Notes: generated from the sequence alone by a model not told the origin. A DNA stretch of 64,000 bases from Hypericibacter adhaerens (GCF_008728835.1 NZ_CP042582.1:186001-250000); one strand, 5' to 3'; counted from the first letter of the stretch, positions 35,501 through 44,163 are shown. Translations and numbers: made by a program.

Positions 35501-36063
35501 CGATCGCGGAGCCGGCCCTGCTGTCGCCGCTGCGCCAGGGCGAGGCGAAGGCCACGCGCTTCGGCCGCGGACTGCTGATCCATCGGTTGCTGCAGAGCCT
35601 GCCGGAGGTTCCGGCTGCGCGGCGCAAGAGCGCGGCGCAGCAACTCCTGAAGCGCTCGCTCTATGGCCTCGACGATGCTGCGCGAGACGAGATCCTGGCG
35701 CGCGTGCTCGATCTCCTGGCACGGCCGGAGCTGGCGCCGATCTGGTCGTCCGCGGCGCGCGCCGAGCAGCCGGTCGCAGGCGAGATCCTCGGGCGCGGCG
35801 GAGCCCGCATCGCCATCGCCGGCCAGATCGACCGCTTCGCCGTCGATGACAGCGGCGTGTGGATCGTCGATTTCAAGACCAACCGGCCGCCGGCGGCGAG
35901 CCTCGAGGAGGTGCCGGCCGCCTATCTGCGGCAGATGGCCGCCTACCGCGCTCTGCTGGCCGGCATTTACCCCGGCCGGCCAATCGCTTGCCACCTGCTC
36001 TGGACAGAAACCCCGTTGCTGATGAGGTTACCGGAGGCGCTCCTGGATGCGCATCTGCCATGA
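32551..36063 (+). CDS. addA: Double-strand break repair helicase AddA
   Basis: AddA is the UvrD-like motor and a nuclease of the AddAB complex. The 1170-residue protein begins with Walker A SASAGSGKTKLLVDRLLRL. CLTYTRAAAAEMRNRI, HILIDEAQDTSPDQWD (Walker B), VGDAKQSIYSFQRADP, MTVHGAKGLEAPIVILPD and YVALTRAADRLYLCGW follow. The C-terminal nuclease has AGQIDRFAVD and VWIVDFKTNRPP. The ATG at 32551 overlaps the addB stop by four bases. Length is normal for alphaproteobacterial AddA. Confidence 0.96.
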   Translation: MSRGDTKALDPVALATTAQRRAADPSHSAWVSASAGSGKTKLLVDRLLRLMLAGVPPNKILCLTYTRAAAAEMRNRIDATLAGWAAADVKTLRKALDDLTPNLATTGLQEKARQLFATLLDAPGGMRIETIHAFCQSLLARFPVEAGIAPHFHVIEERDAEALRTELREEVLAEAKAGRDAALARALADITERVGSEAEFDGLMQKLMMERRRLDAVVTGTGGLGAAIKRLRRRLGVKPDETLATIRRAAVAEGTFDRAGLTRAAQALAQGGVNDQKSAPDLAAWLSGDEAARLAAFESYLGCFLTGKGEPKKSVISKGAEKAFSGAEAALRAEQERLLPVLRRLKAAEIATATEALLTLGRAVLAAYAERKRAMAALDYEDLIALARDLLRRPGLAPWVLYKLDGGIDHILIDEAQDTSPDQWDIVQAIAEEFFTGAGAGDDSRKRTVFAVGDAKQSIYSFQRADPEGFQRMREYFRDKLAAVREQLVEEPLHVSFRSVPTVLAAVDTVFADPVAAAGVAPPGDETIRHVSARPGQAGRVELWPLAVEIPGEEIEEAALPVAPTEIDLPRLRLAERVAERIAQLIDREALPSRGRKVRPGDILVLVRRRNAFVDELVRALKLCRVPVAGVDRLRLGEHIAVMDLIALGQFLLMPEDDLTLAVILKSPLLGLSEEALFDLAHDRKGKSLWRVLADRAGGHADFQAAHAFLADLLARADYLPPYELYAEVLGPREGRRRFLQRLGPDAADPIEEFLRLALDYGRSHPPSLQGFLAWLEAGTIEIKRDLDQEGAGESGPGMVRIMTVHGAKGLEAPIVILPDTAQVPKQTERILWTGEAEEALPLWVRRKEFDEDVAGEARARLEAKQADEYRRLLYVALTRAADRLYLCGWKSKNQSKELVSWYKHFEASLGERGAAFVFPPQQDEPEGWEGEARLLESGQSAAPDKARATAALGRPAMPAPDWLARPARPEPLPWRPVAPSRPAIAEPALLSPLRQGEAKATRFGRGLLIHRLLQSLPEVPAARRKSAAQQLLKRSLYGLDDAARDEILARVLDLLARPELAPIWSSAARAEQPVAGEILGRGGARIAIAGQIDRFAVDDSGVWIVDFKTNRPPAASLEEVPAAYLRQMAAYRALLAGIYPGRPIACHLLWTETPLLMRLPEALLDAHLP

Positions 36064-36181
36064 GCGGGCTGCGGAAGGCGCGGCTTGACGCTCCCCCGGC
36101 CGGTTCCTAAGTTTTCCGCCGAGAGCCGAGTCCCCGGGGAGCTTTCGAGTCCCAGGCCGGCCAACCCGTTAGGGAGTGTTT

Positions 36182-36502
36182 ATGTCGACAACCAAGGTTT
36201 CCGACGCGAGCTTCGACAGCGACGTCCTCAAGGCGCCGGGCCCCGTGCTGGTGGATTTCTGGGCCGAGTGGTGCGGTCCCTGCAAGATGATCGCGCCGGC
36301 GCTGGAAGAGATCGCGACCAGCATGAACGGCCGCGTCACCATCGCGAAGATCAACATCGACGAGAATCCGGCGACGCCGCGCAAATACGGCGTGCGCGGG
36401 ATTCCGACGCTGATGCTGTTCAAGGACGGCCAGGTCGCCGCCACCAAGATCGGCGCCCTGCCGAAGAACAAGCTGGCCGAGTGGGTCGAATCGGTCATCT
36501 GA
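36182..36502 (+). CDS. trxA: Thioredoxin
   Basis: This 106-residue thioredoxin is a general disulfide reductant in the cytoplasm. It has the active site [19 protein letters not shown], the cis-proline loop [12 protein letters not shown] and standard length. AGGGAG precedes the ATG at 36182; a GTG two codons upstream is less likely. It follows addA by 118 bases and ends at a clear Rho-independent terminator. The addA-trxA order is common in alphaproteobacteria. Confidence 0.97.
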   Translation: MSTTKVSDASFDSDVLKAPGPVLVDFWAEWCGPCKMIAPALEEIATSMNGRVTIAKINIDENPATPRKYGVRGIPTLMLFKDGQVAATKIGALPKNKLAEWVESVI

Positions 36503-36530
36503 CCGGCACAGATCCGACGGCCGGGTTTCG

Positions 36531-36568
36531 AGGCCGCTCTCCCGAGAAGGAGGGCGGCCTTTTGTTTT
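36531..36568 (+). terminator. Rho-independent terminator of trxA
   Basis: AGGCCGCTCTCC (36531-36542) pairs with GGAGGGCGGCCT (36549-36560), with one T-G wobble, around a six-base loop. TTTTGTTTT follows. The T-run is on the plus side, so it stops trxA transcription, 28 bases after the gene. Confidence 0.9.
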
Positions 36569-36592
36569 CTCCGGCGTGGGGCCGCATCCGCC

Positions 36593-37900
36593 TCACCCGT
36601 TCTTCGCCAGCACCTCGCCCGCGAGATAGAGCGAGCCGCAGATGAGAAGGCGGGCGGGACGCGCGTCGGCGGCGACGATGGCCTGGGCGGCGGCCTCGGG
36701 TGACTCGGCCCGGCGCACGGTCGCCGCACCGGCGCGCTTGGCGGCTTCGACCAGGGCGCCGACATCGAGCGCCTGATGGTTGCCGCCCACGGCGACCGCG
36801 GTCACGTCCTGCACATAAGGCAGCAACGGTTGCAGGAAGCCCACAGGATCGTGGGTCGAGAGCATGCCGAACACGAGACGGATCGGCAGGTCGGGGCGCT
36901 CGCGCCGCCAGCCCGCCGCATGGACGCCCAGGGCCTGGCCGCCGGATTCGTTATGACCGCCATCGAGCCAGGCCTCCCAGCCGGCCGGCAACGCTTCGAC
37001 CACGGGTCCGCGCCGCAGCCGCTGCAGCCGCGCGGGCCATTCGACCGAGAGCAAGCCCTTGGCGATGGCCGCGTCGGGGATCGTGAAGCCTTCGAGCAGC
37101 GGCAGGGTGGCGAGCGCCAGGCCCGCATTCTCGATCTGATGCAGGCCGGGCAGGGCCGGCGGCGGCCAGCGGCTCTCGCCGCGCCGGTCGCGGAACAGCA
37201 GCTTGCCGTCCTCGGCCGCCGCGTCCCATTCCTGGCCGAAGCGATGCAGCGGACAGCCGAGTGCGCTCCCGCGCGCGTCGAAGACCGCTCGCGCCTCCGC
37301 CGGCTGCGGGCCGATCGCGACCGGGCGGCCGGGCTTCATGATGCCGGCCTTGTTGGCCGCGATCTCGGCGAGGCTGTGTCCCAGAAAGTGCATATGGTCC
37401 ATCGAGATCGGCGTCAGGCAGCAGGCGAGCGGGCGTTCGATCACGTTGGTGGCATCGAAGCTGCCGCCGAGCCCGACTTCCAGCAGGACGATGTCCGCCG
37501 GATGGCGCGTGAAGGCCAGGAAGGCCGCGACCGTGGTGATCTCGAAGAAGGTGATGGGTTCGCTGCCATTGGCGCGCTCGCATTCCTCGAGCAGCGCCAG
37601 GAGCTCGGATTCCTCGATCAAGCGGCCGGCCAGACGGATGCGCTCATGGAAGCGCACCAGATGCGGCGAGGTGTAGGCATGGACGCGATAGCCCGCGGCC
37701 TCGATCATCGCGCGCAGATAAGCGACGGTCGAACCCTTGCCGTTGGTGCCGGCCACATGCACGACCGGCGGCAGCTTGCGCTCCGGATGACCGACGCGCG
37801 CGAGCAGCCGCTGCACGCGGTCCAGCACCAGGTCGATCAGCTTCGGATGCAGCTTCGTCAGCCGCTCGAGGACGAGGTCGCTGCCGAGGGGCGCGGTCAT
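36593..37900 (-). CDS. folC: Bifunctional folylpolyglutamate/dihydrofolate synthase
   Basis: FolC adds glutamate to dihydropteroate and folates. The 435-residue Mur-ligase-like protein has HVAGTNGKGSTVAYLRAM (P-loop), TSPHLVRFHERIR, LLEVGLGGSFDATNVI and ISMDHMHFLGHSLAEIAANK. The C-domain has WLDGGHNESGG. It converges with trxA across the terminator. The gap to accD contains a palindromic doublet, but the two genes run in the same direction. Confidence 0.96.
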   Translation of the reverse strand: MTAPLGSDLVLERLTKLHPKLIDLVLDRVQRLLARVGHPERKLPPVVHVAGTNGKGSTVAYLRAMIEAAGYRVHAYTSPHLVRFHERIRLAGRLIEESELLALLEECERANGSEPITFFEITTVAAFLAFTRHPADIVLLEVGLGGSFDATNVIERPLACCLTPISMDHMHFLGHSLAEIAANKAGIMKPGRPVAIGPQPAEARAVFDARGSALGCPLHRFGQEWDAAAEDGKLLFRDRRGESRWPPPALPGLHQIENAGLALATLPLLEGFTIPDAAIAKGLLSVEWPARLQRLRRGPVVEALPAGWEAWLDGGHNESGGQALGVHAAGWRRERPDLPIRLVFGMLSTHDPVGFLQPLLPYVQDVTAVAVGGNHQALDVGALVEAAKRAGAATVRRAESPEAAAQAIVAADARPARLLICGSLYLAGEVLAKNG

Positions 37901-37919
37901 GGGTGCCGCAAGCTGTAAT

Positions 37920-38023
37920 CCCCTCCCCCCTTGCGGGGGAGGGTGAGGGAGGGGGAAAACTCGATGTTGGCTGCAAGACCGAGCAGCCCTCTCCCTGACC
38001 CTCTCCCGGAGGCGGGAGAGGGG
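37920..38023. repeat. GC-rich palindromic doublet, copy 4
   Basis: The left half is CCCCTCCCCCCTTGCGGGGG and GAGGGTGAGGGAGGGGG. The right half is CCCTCTCCCTGACCCTCTCC and GGCGGGAGAGGGG. The spacer holds GACCGAGCAGCC, the reverse complement of the GGCTGCTCGGT core of copies 1, 2 and 7, so this copy is inverted relative to them. It lies between accD and folC. Confidence 0.85.
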
Positions 38024-38068
38024 ACAATCATGCTCATGCCGCGTCGATCCATGCGCGCCCGCGCCGCC

Positions 38069-38956
38069 TCAGATCGCCCCGTAGGGCACCGGGCTCGTGT
38101 TCGAGAGGCGGCGCTGGCCCAGCAGCTTGAGGATGCGGATCAGCGTGTCGCGGAGCTCGATGCGCGGCGCCACCAGGTCGACCATGCCATGGTCGAGCAG
38201 ATATTCGGCGCGCTGGAAGCCTTCGGGCAGCTTCTCGCGGATCGTCTCCTCGATCACGCGCGCGCCGGCGAAACCGATGACGGCGCCGGGCTCGGCGATC
38301 TGGATGTCGCCCAGCATGGCGAAGGAGGCGCTGACGCCGCCGGTGGTCGGATCGGTCAGCAGCACGATATAGGGCAGCCCCGCCTCCTTGACCTCGTCGA
38401 CGGCGATGATGCTGCGCGGCATCTGCATCAGCGAGATGATCCCTTCCTGCATGCGCGCCCCGCCCGAGGCCGGGACGACGATGAGCGGCGCCCGCTTCTC
38501 GACGGCGAGCCGCGCCGCCGCGATGAGGCCATCGCCCACGGCCTTGCCCATCGAGCCCGCCATGAAGTCGAAATTGAACACGGCGATCACGGTCGGCAGG
38601 CCGCCCATCGCGCCGTGCGCCACCACGATCGCATCCTGCTCGCCGGTCTTGGTCTGCGTTTCCTTGAGCCGGTCGGCATAGCGCTTGCGGTCGCGGAACT
38701 TGAGCGGATCGGCCTCGCCCTTCGGCAGCTCGATGCGCTCGAACTGGCCCTCGTCGAACAGCAGCTCGAGCCGCCGGCGCCAGGGTAGGCGCAGGTGATG
38801 GCCGCAATGGGTGCAGACGCGGAGATTCGCCTCCAGGTCGCGATGGAAGATCATCTGCCCGCAAGCCGGGCATTTCTCCCAGAGATTGTCCGGCACGTCG
38901 GCCTTGCGGACCAGGGCCTGGATCTTGGGACGGACGAAGTTGGTGAGCCAGCTCAT
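38069..38956 (-). CDS. accD: Acetyl-CoA carboxylase carboxyltransferase beta subunit
   Basis: AccD forms, with AccA, the carboxyltransferase that makes malonyl-CoA for fatty acid synthesis. The 295-residue protein has the N-terminal zinc ribbon CPACGQ and CTHCGHHLRL. The crotonase-like core has VVPASGGARMQEGIISLMQM, LLTDPTTGGVSASFAMLGD and AEPGAVIGFAGARVIEETIR. It follows trpA by 28 bases in the trpB-trpA-accD order often seen in alphaproteobacteria. Confidence 0.97.
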   Translation of the reverse strand: MSWLTNFVRPKIQALVRKADVPDNLWEKCPACGQMIFHRDLEANLRVCTHCGHHLRLPWRRRLELLFDEGQFERIELPKGEADPLKFRDRKRYADRLKETQTKTGEQDAIVVAHGAMGGLPTVIAVFNFDFMAGSMGKAVGDGLIAAARLAVEKRAPLIVVPASGGARMQEGIISLMQMPRSIIAVDEVKEAGLPYIVLLTDPTTGGVSASFAMLGDIQIAEPGAVIGFAGARVIEETIREKLPEGFQRAEYLLDHGMVDLVAPRIELRDTLIRILKLLGQRRLSNTSPVPYGAI

Positions 38957-38984
38957 CGATGACCTCTTGGGCGGCCGCCCGCCG

Positions 38985-39869
38985 TCAGCGCTTGCGCGAA
39001 GCGCCGCGCACGCCTTGCGACAGCTCGGCCACGAAATGCAGCACGTCCTTCACCAGCGTGGGCTTGGCCTTGCCCTGGCCGTCGAGCGACGCGTCGATCC
39101 GGTCGACGATGGCGGAGCCGACCACGGCCGCATCGGCGACGCCGGCGACGGCCGCTGCCTGCTCCGGCGTGCGGATGCCGAAGCCCACCGCGACCGGCAG
39201 GTCGGTATGCCGCTTTAGCCGCTCGACCGCGCCCGCGATCTGGGCATCGGTCGCCGAGCGCGTGCCGGTGATGCCCATGATCGAGACGTAATAGACGAAG
39301 CCGCTGGTGTTCGCGAGCACCGCCGGCAGGCGCTCGTCGTCGGTCGTCGGCGTGGCGAGGCGGATGAAATTGACGCCGGCTTTGAGGGCCGGCAGGCAGA
39401 GCTCCTGATCCTCCTCGGGCGGCAGATCGACCACGATCAGCCCGTCGACGCCGGCCGTCTTGGCATCGGCGAGGAAACGGTCGACGCCATAGCGATAGAT
39501 CGGGTTGTAATAACCCATCAGCACTAGCGGCGTGTCCTTGTCGGCCGCGCGGAAGGCCGTCACCAGCGCCAGCGTCTTCTTCAGGCTCATGCCGGCCTTG
39601 AGCGCCCTGAGCGAACTCGCCTGGACGGCCGGCCCGTCGGCCATCGGATCGCTGAAGGGCATGCCGATCTCGATCAGGTCGGCGCCCGCCCCCGGCAGCC
39701 CCTTGATCAGCGCCAGCGCCGTCTCGTAATCGGGATCGCCCGCGGTCACGAAGGTGACGAGGCCGCCGCGATTCTGCGCCTTCAGCGTCTCGAAGCGGCG
39801 GCGGATGCGGCCCGAATCGACGCCGCGGTCGGCCGCGGGCGCGCTCTTCGCGGTCACGGCGGCGCTCAC
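38985..39869 (-). CDS. trpA: Tryptophan synthase alpha subunit
   Basis: TrpA splits indole-3-glycerol phosphate and channels indole to TrpB. Catalytic Glu lies in [17 protein letters not shown] and catalytic Asp in [22 protein letters not shown] and [13 protein letters not shown] bind phosphate. The start is taken as GTG 39869, overlapping the trpB stop (GTGA). This gives 294 residues, with about 20 extra N-terminal residues before the usual [10 protein letters not shown] beginning. Confidence 0.96.
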   Translation of the reverse strand: MSAAVTAKSAPAADRGVDSGRIRRRFETLKAQNRGGLVTFVTAGDPDYETALALIKGLPGAGADLIEIGMPFSDPMADGPAVQASSLRALKAGMSLKKTLALVTAFRAADKDTPLVLMGYYNPIYRYGVDRFLADAKTAGVDGLIVVDLPPEEDQELCLPALKAGVNFIRLATPTTDDERLPAVLANTSGFVYYVSIMGITGTRSATDAQIAGAVERLKRHTDLPVAVGFGIRTPEQAAAVAGVADAAVVGSAIVDRIDASLDGQGKAKPTLVKDVLHFVAELSQGVRGASRKR

Positions 39870-41074
39870 AGCTTCACCCCCAGCGCATCGGCGACGGTGA
39901 AGATGTCCTTGTCGCCGCGCCCGCACATGTTCATCACCAGCAGATGGTCCTTGGGCAGCGTGGGCGCGATGCGCGCCACATGGGCCAGCGCATGGCTGGG
40001 CTCGAGCGCCGGGATGATGCCCTCGGTGCGCGAGCAGAGCTGGAAGGCATCGAGCGCCTCCTGGTCGGTCGCGGACACATAGTCCACGCGGCCGGCATCG
40101 TGGAGCCAGGCATGTTCCGGACCGATGCCCGGATAATCGAGCCCGGCCGAGATCGAATGGGCGTCGATGATCTGCCCGTCCTCGGTCTGCAGCAGATAGG
40201 TGCGGTTGCCATGGAGCACGCCGGGCTCGCCGCCATTGAGCGAGGCCGCATGCTTGCCGGTCTCGATGCCGAGACCCGCCGCCTCGACGCCGACCATCTT
40301 CACGCTCGGATCGTCGAGGAAGGGATGGAACAGGCCCATCGCGTTGGAGCCGCCGCCGATGCAGGCCACGAGCGTGTCGGGGAGCCGGCCTTCGGCCTTC
40401 TGCATCTGCTCGCGCACCTCCTTGCCGATGATCGACTGGAAGTCGCGCACCATGGCCGGATAGGGATGCGGGCCCGCCACCGTGCCGATGATGTAGAAGG
40501 TGTTCTCGACATTGGCGACCCAGTCGCGCAGCGCGTCGTTCATCGCGTCCTTCAAGGTCGCGGTGCCGCTCTTGACCGGCTTCACCTCGGCGCCGAGCAG
40601 GCGCATGCGGAACACGTTGGGCTTCTGCCGCACGATGTCGGTCTCGCCCATATAGACGGTGCAGGGCAGGTTGAAGAGGGCCGCCACCGTCGCCGTCGCC
40701 ACGCCATGCTGGCCGGCCCCCGTCTCGGCGATGATGCGGGTCTTGCCCATGCGCTTGGCCAGCAGGATCTGGCCCATGCAGTTGTTGATCTTGTGGGCGC
40801 CCGTGTGGTTGAGCTCGTCGCGCTTGAAGTAGACCTTGGCGCCGCCGAAATGGCGCGTTAGCCGCTCGGCGAAGTAGAGCGGGCTCGGGCGGCCGACATA
40901 ATGCTCGAGATAATAGGCGAGCTCGGCCGCGAAGCTCGGGTCGCGCTTGGCCGCCTCATAGGCCTTCTCCAGCGCCAGGATGAGCGGCATCAAGGTCTCG
41001 GCGACGAAGCGGCCGCCATAGATGCCGAAATGGCCATGCTCGTCGGGGCCGGCGCGGTAGGTGTTGAGGCTCAA
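39866..41074 (-). CDS. trpB: Tryptophan synthase beta subunit
   Basis: TrpB joins indole and serine through PLP. The PLP lysine lies in [42 protein letters not shown] and [10 protein letters not shown] are intact. No ATG or GTG fits the N-terminus. TTG 41074, six bases after AAGGA, gives [17 protein letters not shown] and 402 residues, the usual length. A longer frame beginning upstream has an unrelated N-terminus. The leader holds an imperfect palindrome and a palindromic doublet, so trpBA may have its own promoter apart from trpF. Confidence 0.95.
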   Translation of the reverse strand: MSLNTYRAGPDEHGHFGIYGGRFVAETLMPLILALEKAYEAAKRDPSFAAELAYYLEHYVGRPSPLYFAERLTRHFGGAKVYFKRDELNHTGAHKINNCMGQILLAKRMGKTRIIAETGAGQHGVATATVAALFNLPCTVYMGETDIVRQKPNVFRMRLLGAEVKPVKSGTATLKDAMNDALRDWVANVENTFYIIGTVAGPHPYPAMVRDFQSIIGKEVREQMQKAEGRLPDTLVACIGGGSNAMGLFHPFLDDPSVKMVGVEAAGLGIETGKHAASLNGGEPGVLHGNRTYLLQTEDGQIIDAHSISAGLDYPGIGPEHAWLHDAGRVDYVSATDQEALDAFQLCSRTEGIIPALEPSHALAHVARIAPTLPKDHLLVMNMCGRGDKDIFTVADALGVKL

Positions 41075-41099
41075 GGCGGTCCTTGGGGGTTCGGGGGTA

Positions 41100-41125
41100 T
41101 GTCGAATGTTGTCGCAACATCGACA
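41100..41125 (-). promoter_or_regulatory. Inverted repeat in the trpB leader
   Basis: TGTCGAATGTTG (41100-41111) and CAACATCGACA (41115-41125) match as an inverted repeat around TCG, with one extra A in the left arm. It lies 26 bases upstream of the trpB TTG start. It could be an operator or a leader hairpin. No leader peptide rich in Trp was found. Confidence 0.45.
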
Positions 41126-41230
41126 ACAGCGCGGCAATGAACCACAAGCCAGCCCCGGGGTCAAAGCCGGGGCGCGGGGTGTTTAAAGGCACGAAAAGGT
41201 TCAGCAGATCAGCGTGTTACACCTTTCTTC

Positions 41231-41368
41231 ACCTCCCCCTTGAGGGGGAGGCTGGGGTGGGGGTGGTCACATACTCGATGTCCGCCACGTTCACGCGGCC
41301 CGACATGCTTGCCGCGCTGCGTTCTACGATCACCCCCCACCCTAACCTCCCCCTCAAGGGGGGAGGGG
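41231..41368. repeat. GC-rich palindromic doublet, copy 5 (TTGAGGGGG subtype)
   Basis: The left palindrome is CCTCCCCCTTGAGGGGGAGG followed by CTGGGGTGGGGGTGG. The right half mirrors it: CACCCCCCACCCTAACCTCC then CCCTCAAGGGGGGAGGGG. The ends match copy 3 almost exactly while the 70-base spacer does not. It lies between trpF and trpB. Confidence 0.87.
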
Positions 41369-41369
41369 A

Positions 41370-42017
41370 TTAGAGCGTCTTCGCGAGCGCCAGCAGCGCC
41401 CTGATCTTTTCCGGGCTCTTCACGCCGGGGCGGTCCTCGACGCCGGAGGCGGCGTCGACGCGCCGCGCGCCGGAGATGCGGACGGCCTCAGCGAGGTTCT
41501 CGGGGTTGAGGCCGCCGGCCAGCATCCAGGGCTTGGGCCAGTCGCGGCCGGCGAGGAGCGTCCAGTCGAACGAGATCGCGTTGCCGCCGGGCAGCGCGTC
41601 CTTCATCGAAGGCGGCGGCTTGGCGTCGAACATCAGCCGGTCCACGACCGGCAGGAACTTGTCCGCGGCCTCGAGATCGCTGGCCTGCGCGATCGAAATC
41701 GCCTTCATCACCGGCTTGCGGAAGCGGGCGCGGATCGCGGCCGCGCGCGTGGGGTCTTCCTTGCCATGGAGCTGCAGCATGTCGAGCGGCACGGCCGCCA
41801 GCAGCGCCGCAATCGCCTCGTTGTCGAGATCGACGATGACGGCGACGCGCTTGATCGAAGCAGGCACGGTTCGCGCCAGCGCCGCCGCCGCTTCGGGTGT
41901 CACGAAGCGCGGGCTCTTGCGATAGAAATTGAAGCCCACCAGCGCCGCCCCGCCTTCGACCGCCGCCGAGAGCGCTGCCGGGCTGTTGATGCCGCAAATC
42001 TTGACCTCGATCGCCAT
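41370..42017 (-). CDS. trpF: Phosphoribosylanthranilate isomerase
   Basis: TrpF carries out the Amadori rearrangement in tryptophan synthesis. The 215-residue TIM-barrel protein begins AIEVKICGINSP with the catalytic Cys. It has GFNFYRKSPRFV, LQLHGKED, MLAGGLNPENLAEAV with the catalytic Asp region nearby, and VDAASGVEDRPGVKS. The ATG at 42017 is chosen; a TTG two codons upstream lies closer to AGAGGAA and is possible. Confidence 0.95.
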   Translation of the reverse strand: MAIEVKICGINSPAALSAAVEGGAALVGFNFYRKSPRFVTPEAAAALARTVPASIKRVAVIVDLDNEAIAALLAAVPLDMLQLHGKEDPTRAAAIRARFRKPVMKAISIAQASDLEAADKFLPVVDRLMFDAKPPPSMKDALPGGNAISFDWTLLAGRDWPKPWMLAGGLNPENLAEAVRISGARRVDAASGVEDRPGVKSPEKIRALLALAKTL

Positions 42018-42048
42018 GCGCAACGGTTTCCTCTCGGGGCGGCCTTCG

Positions 42049-42873
42049 TCAGGCGGTCAGCGGGCCGCGCGGCCGGTTCCTGACGATGGCCTGGAAGGCG
42101 AAGGCGAAGATGCCGGTCGAGACCGCGAAGAAGACGAAGTTCAGCACCAGGAACAGGAACTGGCTGGCATAGGGGGCGGCTGTGAAGAAGCCCAGATGGT
42201 CGATGATATAGCCCAGCAGCACCAGCAGCAGGAAATAGGGCAACGACACCAGGATCTGGGCAGCGAGAAGGCGCGCCGCAAGCCGGCCCTTGAGCGCCAG
42301 CGCGTCCTGGAGCGTGAAAGGATCGTCGAGGGCCGCCGCCGGCAGCAGCAGGGTCAGCCGCACCATGACGAAGAGATAGACCACGGCGAGGATCAGCACC
42401 GCGATTCCCGCGAGGGCGGACTGGCCGAAGATCGCCAGGATCAGGACGACCACGAACATGGCGGCGATGGCCGGAACGAGCGCGATCGCCGCGGCGCGCA
42501 GGAAATAGCGCGTCTCGCGCAGGCCCCAGTGGAATCCGAAGCCAGCCACCGCGGCCGGACCCAGAAGCAGGCTGCGCGTCCAGTTGACGGAGAAGAGCGT
42601 GGTGAAGACGAGATAGATCAGGTAGCTGAGGAGCAGCGCCAGCACGGTGTCGCGCGAGGGCGGCGTGGCACCCGTGGGATCGATCTCGACCTGCAATCCC
42701 GACCAGAGCAGCAGCAGCTCGCAGACGAACATGCCGATCGCCGGCAGCAGCGCGATCTGCAGGAAGAGATCGGTATGCCGAAGCCCGGCCAGGCTGTCGC
42801 GAATGAGCGCCGTCGGACTCAGATCGGGCCCGCCTCGACCGTTTGCCAGCCTGCCGGTGGGGCCATTGCTCAC
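42049..42873 (-). CDS. Polytopic membrane protein of unknown function
   Basis: I do not recognise a named family. The 274-residue protein has about six hydrophobic helices, for example IALLPAIGMFVCELLLLW, IALVPAIAAMFVVVLILAIF and FLFLVLNFVFFAVSTGIFAF. No catalytic or signature motif is evident, so an inner-membrane location is the only supported statement. The GTG start overlaps the pyrF stop (GTGA) and the stop lies 31 bases before trpF. It is thus translationally coupled within a pyrF-trpF unit. The frame extends upstream into pyrF but that part is not real. Confidence 0.75.
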   Translation of the reverse strand: MSNGPTGRLANGRGGPDLSPTALIRDSLAGLRHTDLFLQIALLPAIGMFVCELLLLWSGLQVEIDPTGATPPSRDTVLALLLSYLIYLVFTTLFSVNWTRSLLLGPAAVAGFGFHWGLRETRYFLRAAAIALVPAIAAMFVVVLILAIFGQSALAGIAVLILAVVYLFVMVRLTLLLPAAALDDPFTLQDALALKGRLAARLLAAQILVSLPYFLLLVLLGYIIDHLGFFTAAPYASQFLFLVLNFVFFAVSTGIFAFAFQAIVRNRPRGPLTA

Positions 42874-43604
42874 GCACCGGCTCCCTTGTCCGCGCCCTTG
42901 GCGATTTCCTGCGCGATCGAACGCGCCGCCGCGCGCGGATCGGGCGCGCCGGTGATGGGCCGGCCGACCACGAGATAGTCGGCACCCTGCCGGATCGCGT
43001 CCGCCGGCCCCATGATCCGCTTCTGGTCCTGCACCGCGGACCAGGTCGGGCGGATGCCCGGCACCACGAGCTTGAAGTCGGGCCCGCACTCGCTACGCAA
43101 GGCCGCCACCTCGCGCGCCGAGCAGACCACGCCATCCACGCCCGACTTCTGCGCCAGCACGGCCAGGCGCTTCACCTGATCGGCGGTCGAGCCATGCTGG
43201 CCCACGGAAGAGAGATCCTCGTCGCCGAGGCTGGTGAGCACGGTGACGGCCAGCACCAGCGGCTTGGGCTTGCGCGCCTTGGCAGCGCCCTCGGCCGCCG
43301 CGGCGACCGCCGCTTCCATCATCGCGCGTCCGCCCGAGGCATGGACATTGAGCATGAAGGGGCCGAGCGCCGCCGCCGCGCGCATCGCGCCCGCGACCGT
43401 GTTCGGGATGTCGTGGAACTTGAGATCGAGAAAGAGCTTGGCGCCGGAGGCCAGGACCTTGGCCACGCCTTGCGGTCCCTGCGCGGAGAAGAACTCGAGC
43501 CCCAGCTTGAGGCCGCCTGCCGATCCCGCGAGTGAGCGCGCCAGCCTCACGGCGCCATCCAGCTCGGCGGTATCGATCGCGACCAGAAGACGATCCTGCG
43601 ACAT
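42870..43604 (-). CDS. pyrF: Orotidine-5'-phosphate decarboxylase
   Basis: PyrF makes UMP from OMP. The 244-residue protein has LLVAIDTAELDGAV and the active-site stretch LFLDLKFHDIPNTV with the Asp-Lys-Asp network. VVPGIRP and YLVVGRPIT bind the phosphate. Two ATG codons are adjacent (43607 and 43604); the second is six bases after GAGGA and is chosen. It is the first gene of a set running pyrF, membrane protein, trpF. Confidence 0.95.
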   Translation of the reverse strand: MSQDRLLVAIDTAELDGAVRLARSLAGSAGGLKLGLEFFSAQGPQGVAKVLASGAKLFLDLKFHDIPNTVAGAMRAAAALGPFMLNVHASGGRAMMEAAVAAAAEGAAKARKPKPLVLAVTVLTSLGDEDLSSVGQHGSTADQVKRLAVLAQKSGVDGVVCSAREVAALRSECGPDFKLVVPGIRPTWSAVQDQKRIMGPADAIRQGADYLVVGRPITGAPDPRAAARSIAQEIAKGADKGAGA

Positions 43605-43728
43605 CATATTCCTCGTTCGTGACGGCTCGTTGCCCGCGTGGGCCCCGCTTTTTAGTCGATGTGATCGTAAGTTCAAATGACCGCTTCGCTCTGCCCTTAA
43701 GCTTCGAGCGAGTCTGAGTATCGAGCAC

Positions 43729-43768
43729 GCCCCTCCTCTTGCGGGAGGGGATAGGGGGAGGGGGAGCT
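43729..43768. repeat. GC-rich palindromic repeat, copy 6 (single half)
   Basis: CCCCTCCTCTTGCGGGAGGG is followed by GATAGGGGGAGGGGG. Only one half of the doublet is present. It stops a few bases before the lapA stop codon, so the other half may have been lost or never existed here. Confidence 0.7.
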
Positions 43769-43773
43769 CGCTA

Positions 43774-44163
43774 TCAGGGCGAAGGCAGGGGCGGGCGCTG
43801 CGGTGGTACCGTGAGCGCGCTGCCTGTGGGCGCCGCTGCGGCAGCGCTGTGACGCTTCTTCAGATCGGCGAGCTCGGCGGCCTGGCGCCGGCTTTCCTGA
43901 TGCAGGCGGCGCGCCTGGCGGCGATGGCGCCCGCCGGCGAACCAGGCGATCAGGCCACCCAGCAGGAAGCCCAGCAGCAGGCTGCCCAGCACCACGAGAT
44001 AGATCGGAAGATCGATCGTGACATCGAACGGCCACAGCATGAGCCCGACACGGCCCCGGTTCGACAGAGCGAAGACCAGGATCACCAGCGTGACCGGCAG
44101 GGTGACGATAAATGAAAGTCGTTTCACGGTGTTATTGCCGATCCGTGACGTCTGCGCGCTCAT
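43774..44163 (-). CDS. LapA family (DUF1049) membrane protein
   Basis: The 129-residue protein has two membrane helices (about residues 17-33 and 46-70). They contain LVILVFALSNRGRVGLMLWP and LVVLGSLLLGFLLGGLIAW, the DUF1049 layout. A basic cytoplasmic tail rich in Arg, Gln and Ala follows, predicted coiled coil. In E. coli LapA works with LapB (YciM) in control of LPS synthesis. The ATG at 44163 is chosen; the internal GTG before KRLSFIV is an alternative. It follows ihfB, a common neighbour. Confidence 0.8.
   Translation of the reverse strand: MSAQTSRIGNNTVKRLSFIVTLPVTLVILVFALSNRGRVGLMLWPFDVTIDLPIYLVVLGSLLLGFLLGGLIAWFAGGRHRRQARRLHQESRRQAAELADLKKRHSAAAAAPTGSALTVPPQRPPLPSP

Noticed and set aside
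32500-35994. 1164-codon open frame on the minus strand
   Set aside because: It lies opposite addA and has Arg/Ala/Gln-rich translation without motifs. addA has full helicase and nuclease motifs.
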